Source of the DNA: Bacteroides sp. | Lineage (GTDB): Bacteria > Bacteroidota > Bacteroidia > Bacteroidales > Muribaculaceae | Direction: 5' to 3' | Length of the DNA: 64,000 nucleotides | Assembly (NCBI GenBank): GCA_014801945.1 | Contig: JAAVDF010000025.1 | Coordinates: forward strand, 54,569-118,568 | Shown here: piece after piece, positions 20,773 to 30,468 of the stretch | Position numbering within the stretch: the first letter of the stretch is position 1 | Layout: each line of letters opens with the position of its first letter | Position numbers and translations under genes: made by a program | The notes under the pieces: generated by a model | What the model saw: only the letters and a program-made list of their open reading frames with translations | Told to the model about the DNA's origin: nothing | Databases searched by the model: none

Positions 20773-22361
20773 ATCAGAAAATACCCTTCCACGAACTTTC
20801 AGCCCGCATCGCACTGGCCACAGGCATAGGAGCGGAAAGCGCGGAGCTGTTCGTCAAAAACTTCTTCGATCTGCTCTCTGAGGCACTGACAAGCGGTGAA
20901 AGCGTCCGCATCAAAGGTCTGGGAGCTTTCAATGTTACCGAAGCTGACGGAGAACGCAGTATTGAATTTTTGCCGGATAAGGAGATTAACGATACGATTA
21001 ACGCTCCATTCGCAATGTTTGAAGCTGTGAGCCTCAGTGACGACGTTTCTGACGAAATGCTGGCTGAGATTGAAAACGATGTTCAGATCGAAGCTCAAGC
21101 TCCTGTGACCGCGGATGAGACAAAAGTAACACCGACTTATGATCAATCCGTCACGATCGAACATGAAGTCCTGAATGATAGCGAGGAAACACCGGCAGAT
21201 ACAACAATCGGAACTGATACAGAGGAGGAAAACGGCACTGTGGCTGCTTCAGAACCGGAGACATTGACTGAACAGGTGATTGAGGATGAACCGTCCGAAC
21301 CGACTGAATCATCCGAACCTAATCAGACTGGTTCTACTGAATCATCTGAACTTAATCAGGTTACTTCCGAGGAAGCGACAGAGATTGTTGAAAAGGAATC
21401 TACCGATGTAGTCATCGCAACCCAAGCTCAACCTGAAACACCGGTGGCAGCCGTGGAAACCGAACCTGTGATTGAAGAAATCGTCGAAGAGGAGCAACAA
21501 CCTGCCGAAAAGGACGATGAACCGATTGCGGCGGAATCAGCAACCGTACAGTCGCAGCCCATCCCTACGCCTGTTCAATCTTTCGCTTCTCAACCTGCAG
21601 TACAGGAAGAGCCTGTTCAACCTACCGTTTCTAAAACTACCGTAGAGAAAGTTGCCACGCCTGAACCAGAGGTCGTGCAAAAAGAAACAGCTGAAGCTAT
21701 CAGCCACCCGATACCTCCGGTCAGACCGGTGGCAGAATTAGTGGAGGACGAGGAAGAATATGTAACTACAACCGCGGTCAAGACCAATGGAGGAGGGAAT
21801 TTATGGATCGGACTCATTGTCGGACTTATTGTAGGTCTCGCTCTCGGAGCGTGTGGTGTCTATCTTGCCATTGACAAGATCTTCCCGACCATGCACCAGT
21901 CATCCGTATTCAATGAAGAGGATTCAGCGGAAGCTGATGAGCTCTTTGATGCTATAATGTCTGATTCCGTTTCAGAGGAAGAGACAGTACCGACCGATAC
22001 CGTTGCTGCCGCCCCCTCTGAATCCACCCCTGAGGTTCAACCTGAACCAGCCCAAGAAGATGAGCCGAAACAGACTGATACCGCTCCTGCCACCGCGACC
22101 ACAGCTGCAACAATAACCGATACCGTCCGTCGTGGCTATCTCATCCATGATATGGCGAAGAAACATTACGGCAACAAGGATTTCTGGGTCTATATCTACG
22201 AGGAAAACAAATCAAAGATCGGAAATCCCAACAACATGCAGGCAGGTGTCGTACTTGTGATACCGCCTGCCGAAAAATACGGCATTTCCGCAAATGATCC
22301 TGAAAGCCTCCGTAAAGCCCGTGCCAAAGCCGGAGAAGTCCTGCGTAAATTCAGTAAATAA
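20769..22361 (+). CDS. HU domain - acidic/Pro-rich linker - TM helix - LysM domain membrane protein
   Basis: N-terminal HU (MNQKIPFHELSARIALATGIGAESAELFVKNFFDLLSEAL...IKGLGAFNV), TM GNLWIGLIVGLIVGLALGACGVYLAI, C-terminal LysM-like IHDMAKKHYGNKDFWVYIYEENKSKIGNPNNMQAGVVLVIP. Confidence 0.8.
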   Translation: MNQKIPFHELSARIALATGIGAESAELFVKNFFDLLSEALTSGESVRIKGLGAFNVTEADGERSIEFLPDKEINDTINAPFAMFEAVSLSDDVSDEMLAEIENDVQIEAQAPVTADETKVTPTYDQSVTIEHEVLNDSEETPADTTIGTDTEEENGTVAASEPETLTEQVIEDEPSEPTESSEPNQTGSTESSELNQVTSEEATEIVEKESTDVVIATQAQPETPVAAVETEPVIEEIVEEEQQPAEKDDEPIAAESATVQSQPIPTPVQSFASQPAVQEEPVQPTVSKTTVEKVATPEPEVVQKETAEAISHPIPPVRPVAELVEDEEEYVTTTAVKTNGGGNLWIGLIVGLIVGLALGACGVYLAIDKIFPTMHQSSVFNEEDSAEADELFDAIMSDSVSEEETVPTDTVAAAPSESTPEVQPEPAQEDEPKQTDTAPATATTAATITDTVRRGYLIHDMAKKHYGNKDFWVYIYEENKSKIGNPNNMQAGVVLVIPPAEKYGISANDPESLRKARAKAGEVLRKFSK

Positions 22362-22527
22362 CGGATGCTTTGTAAAAATCAGCTCGGTTGTAGGACCTAC
22401 GTTTACGCCGGCCGAATCTCGCACCGTAATTAGCTGATTATCACATTGCCTTGCATTTCGGCCAGCGCAAGCGCAGAACCTAAAACCCGGAATTTATCCA
22501 TTCTGTCACAGCCTCTACCAGAAGATA

Positions 22528-22593
22528 AAAACAAGCCCTCTGACAGCCCTGTCGCACCACTGATTGCGATATGTAGGTCAGAGGGCTTGTTTT
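22528..22593 (+). terminator. Terminator-like hairpin, 17-bp arms
   Basis: AAAACAAGCCCTCTGAC-type left arm and GTCAGAGGGCTTGTTTT-type right arm, followed by a T-rich tract. Confidence 0.7.
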
Positions 22594-22759
22594 ATGCTTT
22601 TTTATATATCACATCCTATATGTTAAACGAAAAATAGCTAAAATTAACACACTTTTTTCACACAATAATTGTTGTTATTTATAATTTTGTACTTCAGTTA
22701 ATCACTGCAGATAGATAATTAAATTAACACAATACATACGAAATTTCACTTTTGAAATC

Positions 22760-23755
22760 ATGAGCGAGTCAGTAAATATCCGCGAACTCAACGACCTCGT
22801 AGCGGGAAAGAAAGACTTTATAAATCTCGTCACACGAGGGATGGATCAGACCATTGTCGGTCAGAAGCATTTGATCGATTCACTTCTCATCGCACTTCTC
22901 TCTAATGGCCATGTACTCCTTGAAGGTGTCCCCGGTCTTGCGAAAACTCTTGCCATCAAGACTCTCGCACAGATCATTGATGCTAAATACAGCCGTATCC
23001 AGTTCACTCCTGACCTTCTCCCTGCCGACGTCATCGGTACTATGATCTACAGCGTCCAGAAGGAGCAGTTCCAGATCAAACGTGGTCCTATTTTCGCCAA
23101 TTTCGTTCTCGCGGACGAAATCAACCGTGCCCCCGCAAAGGTTCAGAGCGCGCTGCTCGAAGCCATGCAGGAGCGTCAGGTGACAATTGGTGAGAAGACA
23201 TTCAAGCTCGACGAGCCCTTCCTCGTGATGGCTACACAGAACCCGATCGAACAGGAAGGTACCTATCCCCTCCCCGAAGCGCAGGTGGACCGTTTCCTCC
23301 TCAAAGTCATCATCGGCTATCCGACAAAGGAGGAAGAGAAACTCATCATCCGCCAAAACATCTCAGGCGAGAAAGTCGAAGTCCATCCCCTGCTTCATCC
23401 CTCGGAAATCATCGAGGTTCAGAAGATCGTCGAGAAAATCTATCTTGATGAAAAGATCGAACGTTATATCGTCGATATCGTGTTCGCTACACGTAATCCG
23501 GCCGACTATAACCTCAAGGATCTCGCCGGTATGATCAGCTTCGGTGCATCACCCCGTGCATCCATCGGTCTCGCAAAGGCAGCACGTGCCTACGCTTTCC
23601 TCCGCGGACGTGGCTATGTGATCCCTGAGGACGTGCGTGCGGTGTGTCATGATGTCCTCCGTCACCGTATCGGCCTCACATACGAAGCCGAGGCAAACAA
23701 TATCACTACCGATCAGGTTATATCTGAGATCCTCGATAAGGTCGAGGTGCCCTGA
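22760..23755 (+). CDS. MoxR-family AAA ATPase
   Basis: LLEGVPGLAKTLAIKTLA Walker A, LADEINRAPAKVQSALLEAMQERQVT. Confidence 0.93.
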   Translation: MSESVNIRELNDLVAGKKDFINLVTRGMDQTIVGQKHLIDSLLIALLSNGHVLLEGVPGLAKTLAIKTLAQIIDAKYSRIQFTPDLLPADVIGTMIYSVQKEQFQIKRGPIFANFVLADEINRAPAKVQSALLEAMQERQVTIGEKTFKLDEPFLVMATQNPIEQEGTYPLPEAQVDRFLLKVIIGYPTKEEEKLIIRQNISGEKVEVHPLLHPSEIIEVQKIVEKIYLDEKIERYIVDIVFATRNPADYNLKDLAGMISFGASPRASIGLAKAARAYAFLRGRGYVIPEDVRAVCHDVLRHRIGLTYEAEANNITTDQVISEILDKVEVP

Positions 23756-23789
23756 TCCTTGTTAACCCCTATCATTCCGAGTCCTCCCT

Positions 23790-24665
23790 ATGGAAGCCAA
23801 CGAACTACTTAAAAAAGTTAGAAAAATAGATATAAAGACGCGTGGTCTCTCCCAAAACATTTTTGCGGGAGAGTACCATACGGCTTTTAAAGGCCGAGGC
23901 ATGACCTTTTCGGAAGTCAGGGAATATCAGTATGGCGACGATGTGCGTGACATTGATTGGAATGTCACCGCGCGTCACAACCATCCGTATGTCAAGGTCT
24001 ATGAGGAAGAGCGTGAGCTGACGGTAATGCTTCTCATTGACGTGTCACGCAGCCGTCTCTTCGGAGCTGTCGGTGAAGAGAAGCGCGAAATGATCGCTGA
24101 AATAGCCGCTACTCTCGCCTACTCCGCCATCACCAACAATGACAAGATCGGTGTGATCTTCTTCTCGGACAAGATCGAGAAATTCATCCCTCCGAAAAAG
24201 GGAAAGAAACATATCCTTCTTATCATACGTGAGCTCCTCGACTTCACCCCCGAAAGCTCCGGTACGGACATCGGCGTGGCCCTGCGCTATTTCACCGATG
24301 CGCTGAAAAAACGTTGCACGACATTCGTGATCTCCGACTTCATTGACAGTCATGACTACACGCGTCAGCTTCAGGTGGCATGCAACAAACATGATATCAT
24401 AGCCATACAGGTCTATGATAAGCGTGATACCTCTCTCCCCGACGTCGGGCTGATGAGAGTGATGGATCTTGAAACCGGAGGCACACGTTGGGTGAACACG
24501 TCTTCTAAACATACCCGTCAGGCATACGGGAAATGGTGGTACGAACGCCAGCAGGCCATGATGGCCACCCTGAGCAAATGCCGTGTCGATCATGCCTCAA
24601 TTGCTACAGATGAAGACTTTGCCCGCTCGCTGATGGCACTGTTCAAAAATCGTGGTGTACGCTGA
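23790..24665 (+). CDS. DUF58 (VWA-like) protein
   Basis: GRGMTFSEVREYQYGDDVRDIDWNVTARHNHPYVKVYEEERELTVMLLIDVSRS. Confidence 0.9.
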   Translation: MEANELLKKVRKIDIKTRGLSQNIFAGEYHTAFKGRGMTFSEVREYQYGDDVRDIDWNVTARHNHPYVKVYEEERELTVMLLIDVSRSRLFGAVGEEKREMIAEIAATLAYSAITNNDKIGVIFFSDKIEKFIPPKKGKKHILLIIRELLDFTPESSGTDIGVALRYFTDALKKRCTTFVISDFIDSHDYTRQLQVACNKHDIIAIQVYDKRDTSLPDVGLMRVMDLETGGTRWVNTSSKHTRQAYGKWWYERQQAMMATLSKCRVDHASIATDEDFARSLMALFKNRGVR

Positions 24666-24764
24666 AAAGATTCTCTATTTCACCCCACCTATCATATCGG
24701 CTTTTACATCTTCTCCTTATCAGGCCCTAACGGCTGTCATAAATAAAATATTCAATTCAAGTCT

Positions 24765-25766
24765 ATGCTTCGACCCCTACGCATACTTCTAATATGTCTC
24801 ACCGCCCTGTTAGGGACATCGGCTTTCGCACAGAATCCGAGCGTGAAACTAAGCCTTGATTCAGCATTCCTGCTGATGGGACGCACCACACCCCTGCATC
24901 TTGAGCTTGTCGCACCCGAAAATCCCGAAGGCCACCTTATTATCCCCAAGGATTCTATGTGTGACAAAGTCGAGATCCTCAAGCTTCTGAAAGCTGACAC
25001 AACCCAGCTCGGCAACGGCAGAATTGAAGTCAAACAGGACATCATACTCCAGTCGTTTGACTCCGGTGTCTATCGGATGAACCCGATAATGTATGTCGTG
25101 AACAACGATACTTTCCGCTCCAACCGTCTGGTGCTGAAAGTATATCCCGTAGAGGTTGATTCCCTTGAAACCATACATGACTATGCAGATGTGGCCGACA
25201 TTGACAGAAGTTTCATCGACTATCTCCCGGACTTCGTGGTTAACTATGGCCTGTGGATTCTTGCAGTAATAATCGTACTTGGCGGTGGTGCTTACGCATA
25301 TTACCTGCTCCGCAACCGCAAAAATCCGTTTGCACCGGTTGCGAAACCTGTTCCGCCATACGAGAAAGCGGTTGACGAGCTTAACCGTCTGCAGTCGGAG
25401 AAACTTTGCGAAAGCGGACGCGAAAAGGAATTCTATACCCGCCTCACCGATATTCTCCGCATCTATCTGCAGGGACGCTTCGGCATCAACGCTATGGAGA
25501 TGACATCCACACAGATCCGCAATACCATCAATGCGAACGAGGAGACGCGTCTCTCCAAGGAGAATATGGAACGTGTGCTTGAGACTGCCGACTTTGTCAA
25601 GTTTGCAAAGGTCCGTCCTCTCCCCGATGATAATATCCGCGCATTCAATTCAGCAATGCAGTTTGTCGAGGACACCAAACCGAAACCCGCACCTGCTGAG
25701 GATAGTGCCGTCGATATAGCTGACAACAATAAAAATGATAAAACCCAACCCAAAAACCATAATTAA
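24765..25766 (+). CDS. Membrane protein of the bat operon (BatD/DUF4381-like)
   Basis: Signal peptide, beta-rich domain, single TM, cytoplasmic tail; position between DUF58 and VWA genes. Confidence 0.6.
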   Translation: MLRPLRILLICLTALLGTSAFAQNPSVKLSLDSAFLLMGRTTPLHLELVAPENPEGHLIIPKDSMCDKVEILKLLKADTTQLGNGRIEVKQDIILQSFDSGVYRMNPIMYVVNNDTFRSNRLVLKVYPVEVDSLETIHDYADVADIDRSFIDYLPDFVVNYGLWILAVIIVLGGGAYAYYLLRNRKNPFAPVAKPVPPYEKAVDELNRLQSEKLCESGREKEFYTRLTDILRIYLQGRFGINAMEMTSTQIRNTINANEETRLSKENMERVLETADFVKFAKVRPLPDDNIRAFNSAMQFVEDTKPKPAPAEDSAVDIADNNKNDKTQPKNHN

Positions 25767-25772
25767 GCGACA

Positions 25773-26759
25773 ATGTTACTGGCAAACCCCGGATACCTTT
25801 GGCTGTTCCTGCTGTTCATACCGCTGATAGCATGGTACATCTATAAACAGCGTTCACTCTTCGCTTCGATGGAGGTCTCGACTGTGTCGGCTTTCGGTAA
25901 AGCACCGCGATCGCTCCTCGCTTCGATGCGCCACATTCTCTTTATTCTCCAGCTCGCAGCAATAGGCTGTGTGATCATGGTTCTTGCACGTCCTCAGACA
26001 CGTGACTCATGGAACACATCGAGCGTCGAGGGTACGGACATCGTGATCGCAATGGACATATCGACCAGTATGTTGGCGCGCGATTTCAAACCTGACCGTT
26101 TTGAAGCAGCCAAGGATGTGGCTGCGAAATTCGTGGCCGGTCGTGAGGGCGATAATATCGGAGTGGTTATTTTTGCAGCAGAAAGCTTCACAGCAATCCC
26201 GATGACTACTGACCGTTCGCTCATAGCCAACTACATAGGCGACATAAAGATGGGTATGCTTCAGGACGGCACAGCCATCGGTGACGGTCTTGCGACTTCC
26301 ATCAACCGTATCAAGGACGGTAAGGCAAAATCCAAGAGCATCATCCTCCTCACGGACGGTTCGAACAATACCGGCAACGTAGCCCCGATAACCGCAGCTG
26401 AAATTGCAAAGCAACTCGGCATCAAAGTCTATACGATAGGCATCGGCACAAACGGCACCGCTCCCTATCCGCAAGAAAACATGTTCGGTCGTATCGAATA
26501 TGTTAACCTCCCGGTAGTAATTGACGAAGCCACACTTAAAACTATTGCCGAGACCACAGGCGGAAAATATTTCCGCGCAACAGGCAATAATGTGCTGAAG
26601 GATGTATTCGCAGAAATTGACCGTCTTGAAAAGACCAAAATGGATCTAAGGAACTTCACAAGCACCGAGGATGATTATCTCCCGTGGGCCATCGCGGCTC
26701 TCAGTCTCTTCGGCCTTGCAGTCCTCCTCCGCTACACAGTTTTCAGGACCATTCCCTAA
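25773..26759 (+). CDS. batA: VWA-domain aerotolerance protein BatA
   Basis: VIAMDISTSMLARDFKPDRFEAAKDVAAKFV (MIDAS DxSxS) and flanking TM helices. Confidence 0.85.
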   Translation: MLLANPGYLWLFLLFIPLIAWYIYKQRSLFASMEVSTVSAFGKAPRSLLASMRHILFILQLAAIGCVIMVLARPQTRDSWNTSSVEGTDIVIAMDISTSMLARDFKPDRFEAAKDVAAKFVAGREGDNIGVVIFAAESFTAIPMTTDRSLIANYIGDIKMGMLQDGTAIGDGLATSINRIKDGKAKSKSIILLTDGSNNTGNVAPITAAEIAKQLGIKVYTIGIGTNGTAPYPQENMFGRIEYVNLPVVIDEATLKTIAETTGGKYFRATGNNVLKDVFAEIDRLEKTKMDLRNFTSTEDDYLPWAIAALSLFGLAVLLRYTVFRTIP

Positions 26760-26770
26760 ATAACTTCTCT

Positions 26771-27838
26771 ATGATCTCGTTTGCATATCCACATTTATTA
26801 TATCTGCTGTTCCTGCTCCCGGTAGTAGCCGCTCTATTTATCTGGGCACGTTACACACGTCGCCGTAAACTTGCGCGCTACGGACGTCCGGAAGTGATCG
26901 AGGCCCTTATGCCTGAGGTGTCAAAATATATGCCTTGGGTCAAGATGGTCCTGTCACTCCTTGTCATTGCGGCAATGGTGTTCATGATAGCTCGTCCACG
27001 TGCCACTGGCGGCCTCGAACCGGACGCTTCAGAGACCAAGACTTCACGAGGTATCGAAGTGATGGTCTGTCTGGACGTATCGAACTCAATGCTTGCATCA
27101 ACCACGGATGATGATAATGGTATCAGCCGTCTGCAGCGCGCCAAACACATCCTTGAGAAGCTCATCGACAAGATGACAAATGACAAGGTGGGTCTTATCG
27201 TGTTTGCCGGAGATGCCTACACACAGCTCCCAATAACCTCGGACTATATATCCGCCAAAATGTTCCTTAACGGAATCACGACAGATATGGTGCCTACTCA
27301 GGGAACTGCCATCGGTTCTGCTCTTGAAATGGCCATGAATTCATTCACTCCGACGGATGATATGGGCAAAGCCATTGTGGTGATCACGGATGGCGAGAAC
27401 TTTGAAGATAATGCGGTCGAGGCTGCAAAACGTGCGGCGAGTGCAGGTATTCAGGTCGATGTCATCGGTCTCGGAACTACTAAAGGCGCACGCATCCCTA
27501 TCGGAAAGGGAACATACATGATCAACCCTATGACAGGCGAAGAAGTAGTGACACGTCACGACGAGGAGACCGCCGCACAGATTGCAAAGGCCGGAAACGG
27601 TATCTATGTCAACGGTGCATCCAATTCAGCCATTACAGCCATAGATGAAAAGATGGATGAACTTGAGCAGGGTGATTTCGAGCGCAAATCATTCTCACCG
27701 GCGAGCGAACAGTTCCCTATCTTTGCCTTCATTACCCTGATTTTGCTCGTCATCTACTCCATCACCGTCACCCGCAAGATCTCTTGGCTCAAGAGATATC
27801 GTTTCTTCACTAAAGAAGAGGAAGGAGACAAAAAATGA
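26771..27838 (+). CDS. batB: VWA-domain aerotolerance protein BatB; start at 26771
   Basis: VMVCLDVSNSMLAST MIDAS; start MISFAYPHLLYLLFLLPV after the batA stop. Confidence 0.85.
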   Translation: MISFAYPHLLYLLFLLPVVAALFIWARYTRRRKLARYGRPEVIEALMPEVSKYMPWVKMVLSLLVIAAMVFMIARPRATGGLEPDASETKTSRGIEVMVCLDVSNSMLASTTDDDNGISRLQRAKHILEKLIDKMTNDKVGLIVFAGDAYTQLPITSDYISAKMFLNGITTDMVPTQGTAIGSALEMAMNSFTPTDDMGKAIVVITDGENFEDNAVEAAKRAASAGIQVDVIGLGTTKGARIPIGKGTYMINPMTGEEVVTRHDEETAAQIAKAGNGIYVNGASNSAITAIDEKMDELEQGDFERKSFSPASEQFPIFAFITLILLVIYSITVTRKISWLKRYRFFTKEEEGDKK

Positions 27839-28626
27839 AAAAGATATTATTCCCGCTTTTGGCAATGATGGCCGCCATGCCTGTAATGGCAGAAAGCAAA
27901 GCTACGACCACACGCAACGAGCGCAACTACATTGTCGAGGGCAACAAGCTCTACAATGATGAGCGTTATGCCGAAGCCGAGGTAGCTTACCGTAAGGCCC
28001 TTCAGGAAAACGCCATGAACGAGATCGCGCAGTTTAATCTCGCTGCATCCCTGTTGCGTCAGGGTTCTGCCTCCGGTGAAACTCAGAAAGAGGCGATGAA
28101 TATACTCCAAAACCTCACACGCGATGCCGAGAATATTTCAATCGCTGAAAAATCATTTTATAATCTCGGCAACATAGCTTTCAACGGTCAGGATTATGCA
28201 AAGAGCATCGAACTTTACAAAAATGCTCTCCGCAGGAATCCTGACAATGATAAAGCACGCGAGAATCTGCGTCTGGCACAGAAGCGTCTGGAGGAACAGC
28301 AGAATCAGGATCAAAATCAGGATCAGAACCAAGACCAGAATCAGGATCAGGACAAGAAAGATCAGGATAAACAGGATCAAAACCAAAATCAGGATCAGAA
28401 TCAGGACAACAAAGATGACCAGAAGGATCAGCAGCAGCAACAACAACCGCAGCAGCCTGACCAGAAGCAGCAGCAACAGCAGCAACAAAGCGGCATAAGC
28501 CAACAGAATGCTGAAAAGATCCTCAAAGCTATGGAAAATGAAGAGAATGCGACAAGAGCGCGTGTCAACGCCGAGAAGCAGAAGAACGGTGCTCCTTCAC
28601 GTCGCCCTGTCACTAATCCTTGGTAA
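27835..28626 (+). CDS. batC: TPR protein BatC with Gln/Asp/Asn-rich low-complexity region
   Basis: TPR-like repeats followed by QDQNQDQNQDQNQDQ... and poly-Q. Confidence 0.8.
   Translation: MKKILFPLLAMMAAMPVMAESKATTTRNERNYIVEGNKLYNDERYAEAEVAYRKALQENAMNEIAQFNLAASLLRQGSASGETQKEAMNILQNLTRDAENISIAEKSFYNLGNIAFNGQDYAKSIELYKNALRRNPDNDKARENLRLAQKRLEEQQNQDQNQDQNQDQNQDQDKKDQDKQDQNQNQDQNQDNKDDQKDQQQQQQPQQPDQKQQQQQQQSGISQQNAEKILKAMENEENATRARVNAEKQKNGAPSRRPVTNPW
28294..28490 (+). repeat. In-frame imperfect CAGGATCARAAY-type repeat coding QDQN, then poly-Gln
   Basis: Repeated caggatcaaaatcaggatcagaac units, then cagcagcaacaacaacc. Confidence 0.85.
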
Positions 28627-28668
28627 CATTTGAACTAACGACTCACCCTCACTCAAACAGACAACTGA

Positions 28669-30468
28669 ATGAAACGTTTCATACTATCAATATTACTCGC
28701 CTTACTGGTCGCTGTCCCGGCGATCAAGGCGGAAGTAAGTTTCACCGTCAAGCCCCCGACGCGAGTTCACGAGGGTCAGCGTTTCCCTGTCACCTTCCGT
28801 CTGACCGACGCAAATGGTTCGGACCTGAAGGTATCACAGATCAATGGCTGTACGCTGCTCTACGGACCCGCCGTTTCCACGTCACACAGCTATCAGGTGA
28901 TAAACGGAAAAGGCTCATCGAACACGGTGACTGAATACACATATTATTACAAGGCCGACAAAGCCGGCAACTTTACCATCCCCGCAGCGACCATCATGGC
29001 TGACGGCAAACGGATGACCACCAAACCGGTCAATTTTGCCGTCCTTGATCTTGATGCTGCAAACACACCTGCATCGCAGCGTCCGGTTGATGTGAACGAT
29101 GTCGATACTCAGGCTGCCGGTCGCCGTGTCAACAACGACGACGTATTTGTCAGGATCATCCTGTCGAAGTCATCAGCCTACGAGCAGGAGGCCATCGGAT
29201 GCACCATCAAACTTTATACCAAGTACAGCATTTCATCATTCCTCCCGACACGTCAGCCCGCCTTTGACGGATTTCTGATTCAGGAGGTGGATCTCCAGCC
29301 GACTCTCAACCAAATGGAGACCTATAATGGACAGAACTACATGACCGCTGTCCTGAAAAAGTGTATAATCTTCCCGCAGAAGAGCGGAAAGCTGACCATC
29401 AACTCCGGTAATTATGATATCTCTGTCGTGCAGTATGACAATGTCAACATGGGCATGTTCCAAGTGCGTCAGCCCAAGGAAGCCAAGATCAAGGTCAACT
29501 CCAACTCTGCCTCCATCGACATTCTCCCCCTCCCCCAGCCCCAGCCTGAAGGATTTACCGGAGCAGTCGGTACATTCTCTATTGACAGCCGTCTTGTCGG
29601 CAACTCATTCCGTACGAACGATCCGGCAACCCTTATCTATACCATCCGCGGTACGGGTAATATAAAGTATGTCAAAGAACCTGTCATCGACTTCCCCTCT
29701 GAATTTGAGCAATACACTCCCAAGAGTGACATCGAAGCATCCGTCAGCGGCAACGATGTCAGCGGTAGCATGACTGTCGAATACACCTTCGTCCCTCAAA
29801 GCGTCGGTGACTTCACAATCGGAAGTGACAAGTTTGTCTATTTCAATCCGCAGACCAAGAATTATGTTACACTTAACACGCCCACATATCCCATCAAGGT
29901 AGCCAAAGGAATTTCCGCTCCTGTCACCACTGATCAGAAGGATGTTGAGAATAAGAATTCCGATATCCGCCACATCTATCTCGGCGACAAGAATCCATCA
30001 ATGACTCACCCGATAGTGGTCCTCAGCTCGTGGTATTGGTTCATGTACATCGGTCTCATTGTTATTGTTGTGATCATCGCGGTTGTGAACCGCCGGAAAG
30101 CCCGCATGAATGCCGATGTCATCGGTCGTCGCACGGCCAAGGCCAGCAAGATGGCCCATCGTCGTCTCCGCGTAGCCGAAGGCTTCATGAAGTCAGGTGA
30201 CAGCGAACGCTTCTACGAAGAGATGTTGAAGGCACTCTGGGGCTACCTCTCCGATAAGCTTTCGATGCCTGTCTCACAGCTTTCACGCGATAACATCTCA
30301 GCCACGCTTGCCTCCAAGGGTTACTCCGAAGCGAGTGCCGAGGCCATTGTCTCAGTCCTTGATGACTGCGAGATGGCTCGTTATACCCCTGACAGCTCAA
30401 ACCGTATGGACAGTGTCTATGACCGCGGTGTTAATGCCATTAACCAACTTGAAAGCAACAAAAAATGA
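28669..30468 (+). CDS. batD: BatD aerotolerance protein
   Basis: VSFTVKPPTRVHEGQRFPVTFRL, repeated beta domains, C-terminal TM and tail; operon position. Confidence 0.82.
   Translation: MKRFILSILLALLVAVPAIKAEVSFTVKPPTRVHEGQRFPVTFRLTDANGSDLKVSQINGCTLLYGPAVSTSHSYQVINGKGSSNTVTEYTYYYKADKAGNFTIPAATIMADGKRMTTKPVNFAVLDLDAANTPASQRPVDVNDVDTQAAGRRVNNDDVFVRIILSKSSAYEQEAIGCTIKLYTKYSISSFLPTRQPAFDGFLIQEVDLQPTLNQMETYNGQNYMTAVLKKCIIFPQKSGKLTINSGNYDISVVQYDNVNMGMFQVRQPKEAKIKVNSNSASIDILPLPQPQPEGFTGAVGTFSIDSRLVGNSFRTNDPATLIYTIRGTGNIKYVKEPVIDFPSEFEQYTPKSDIEASVSGNDVSGSMTVEYTFVPQSVGDFTIGSDKFVYFNPQTKNYVTLNTPTYPIKVAKGISAPVTTDQKDVENKNSDIRHIYLGDKNPSMTHPIVVLSSWYWFMYIGLIVIVVIIAVVNRRKARMNADVIGRRTAKASKMAHRRLRVAEGFMKSGDSERFYEEMLKALWGYLSDKLSMPVSQLSRDNISATLASKGYSEASAEAIVSVLDDCEMARYTPDSSNRMDSVYDRGVNAINQLESNKK

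Noticed and set aside
21280-21380. Ser/Glu/Pro repeats in the HU-LysM linker as a DNA repeat element
   Set aside because: Only two imperfect copies (SEPTESSEPNQTGSTESSELNQ); better explained as low-complexity linker
22446-22637. 63-aa ORF downstream of the HU-LysM gene
   Set aside because: Overlaps a strong terminator hairpin; no ribosome-binding context or conserved features
28294-28490. Possible CRISPR-like repeat array
   Set aside because: Repeats are in-frame coding units of about 12 nt with no unique spacers; no cas genes in the window
28153-28503. Leu/Ile-rich minus-strand ORF resembling a membrane protein
   Set aside because: Reverse reading of the QDQN repeat of batC; hydrophobicity is a repeat artefact
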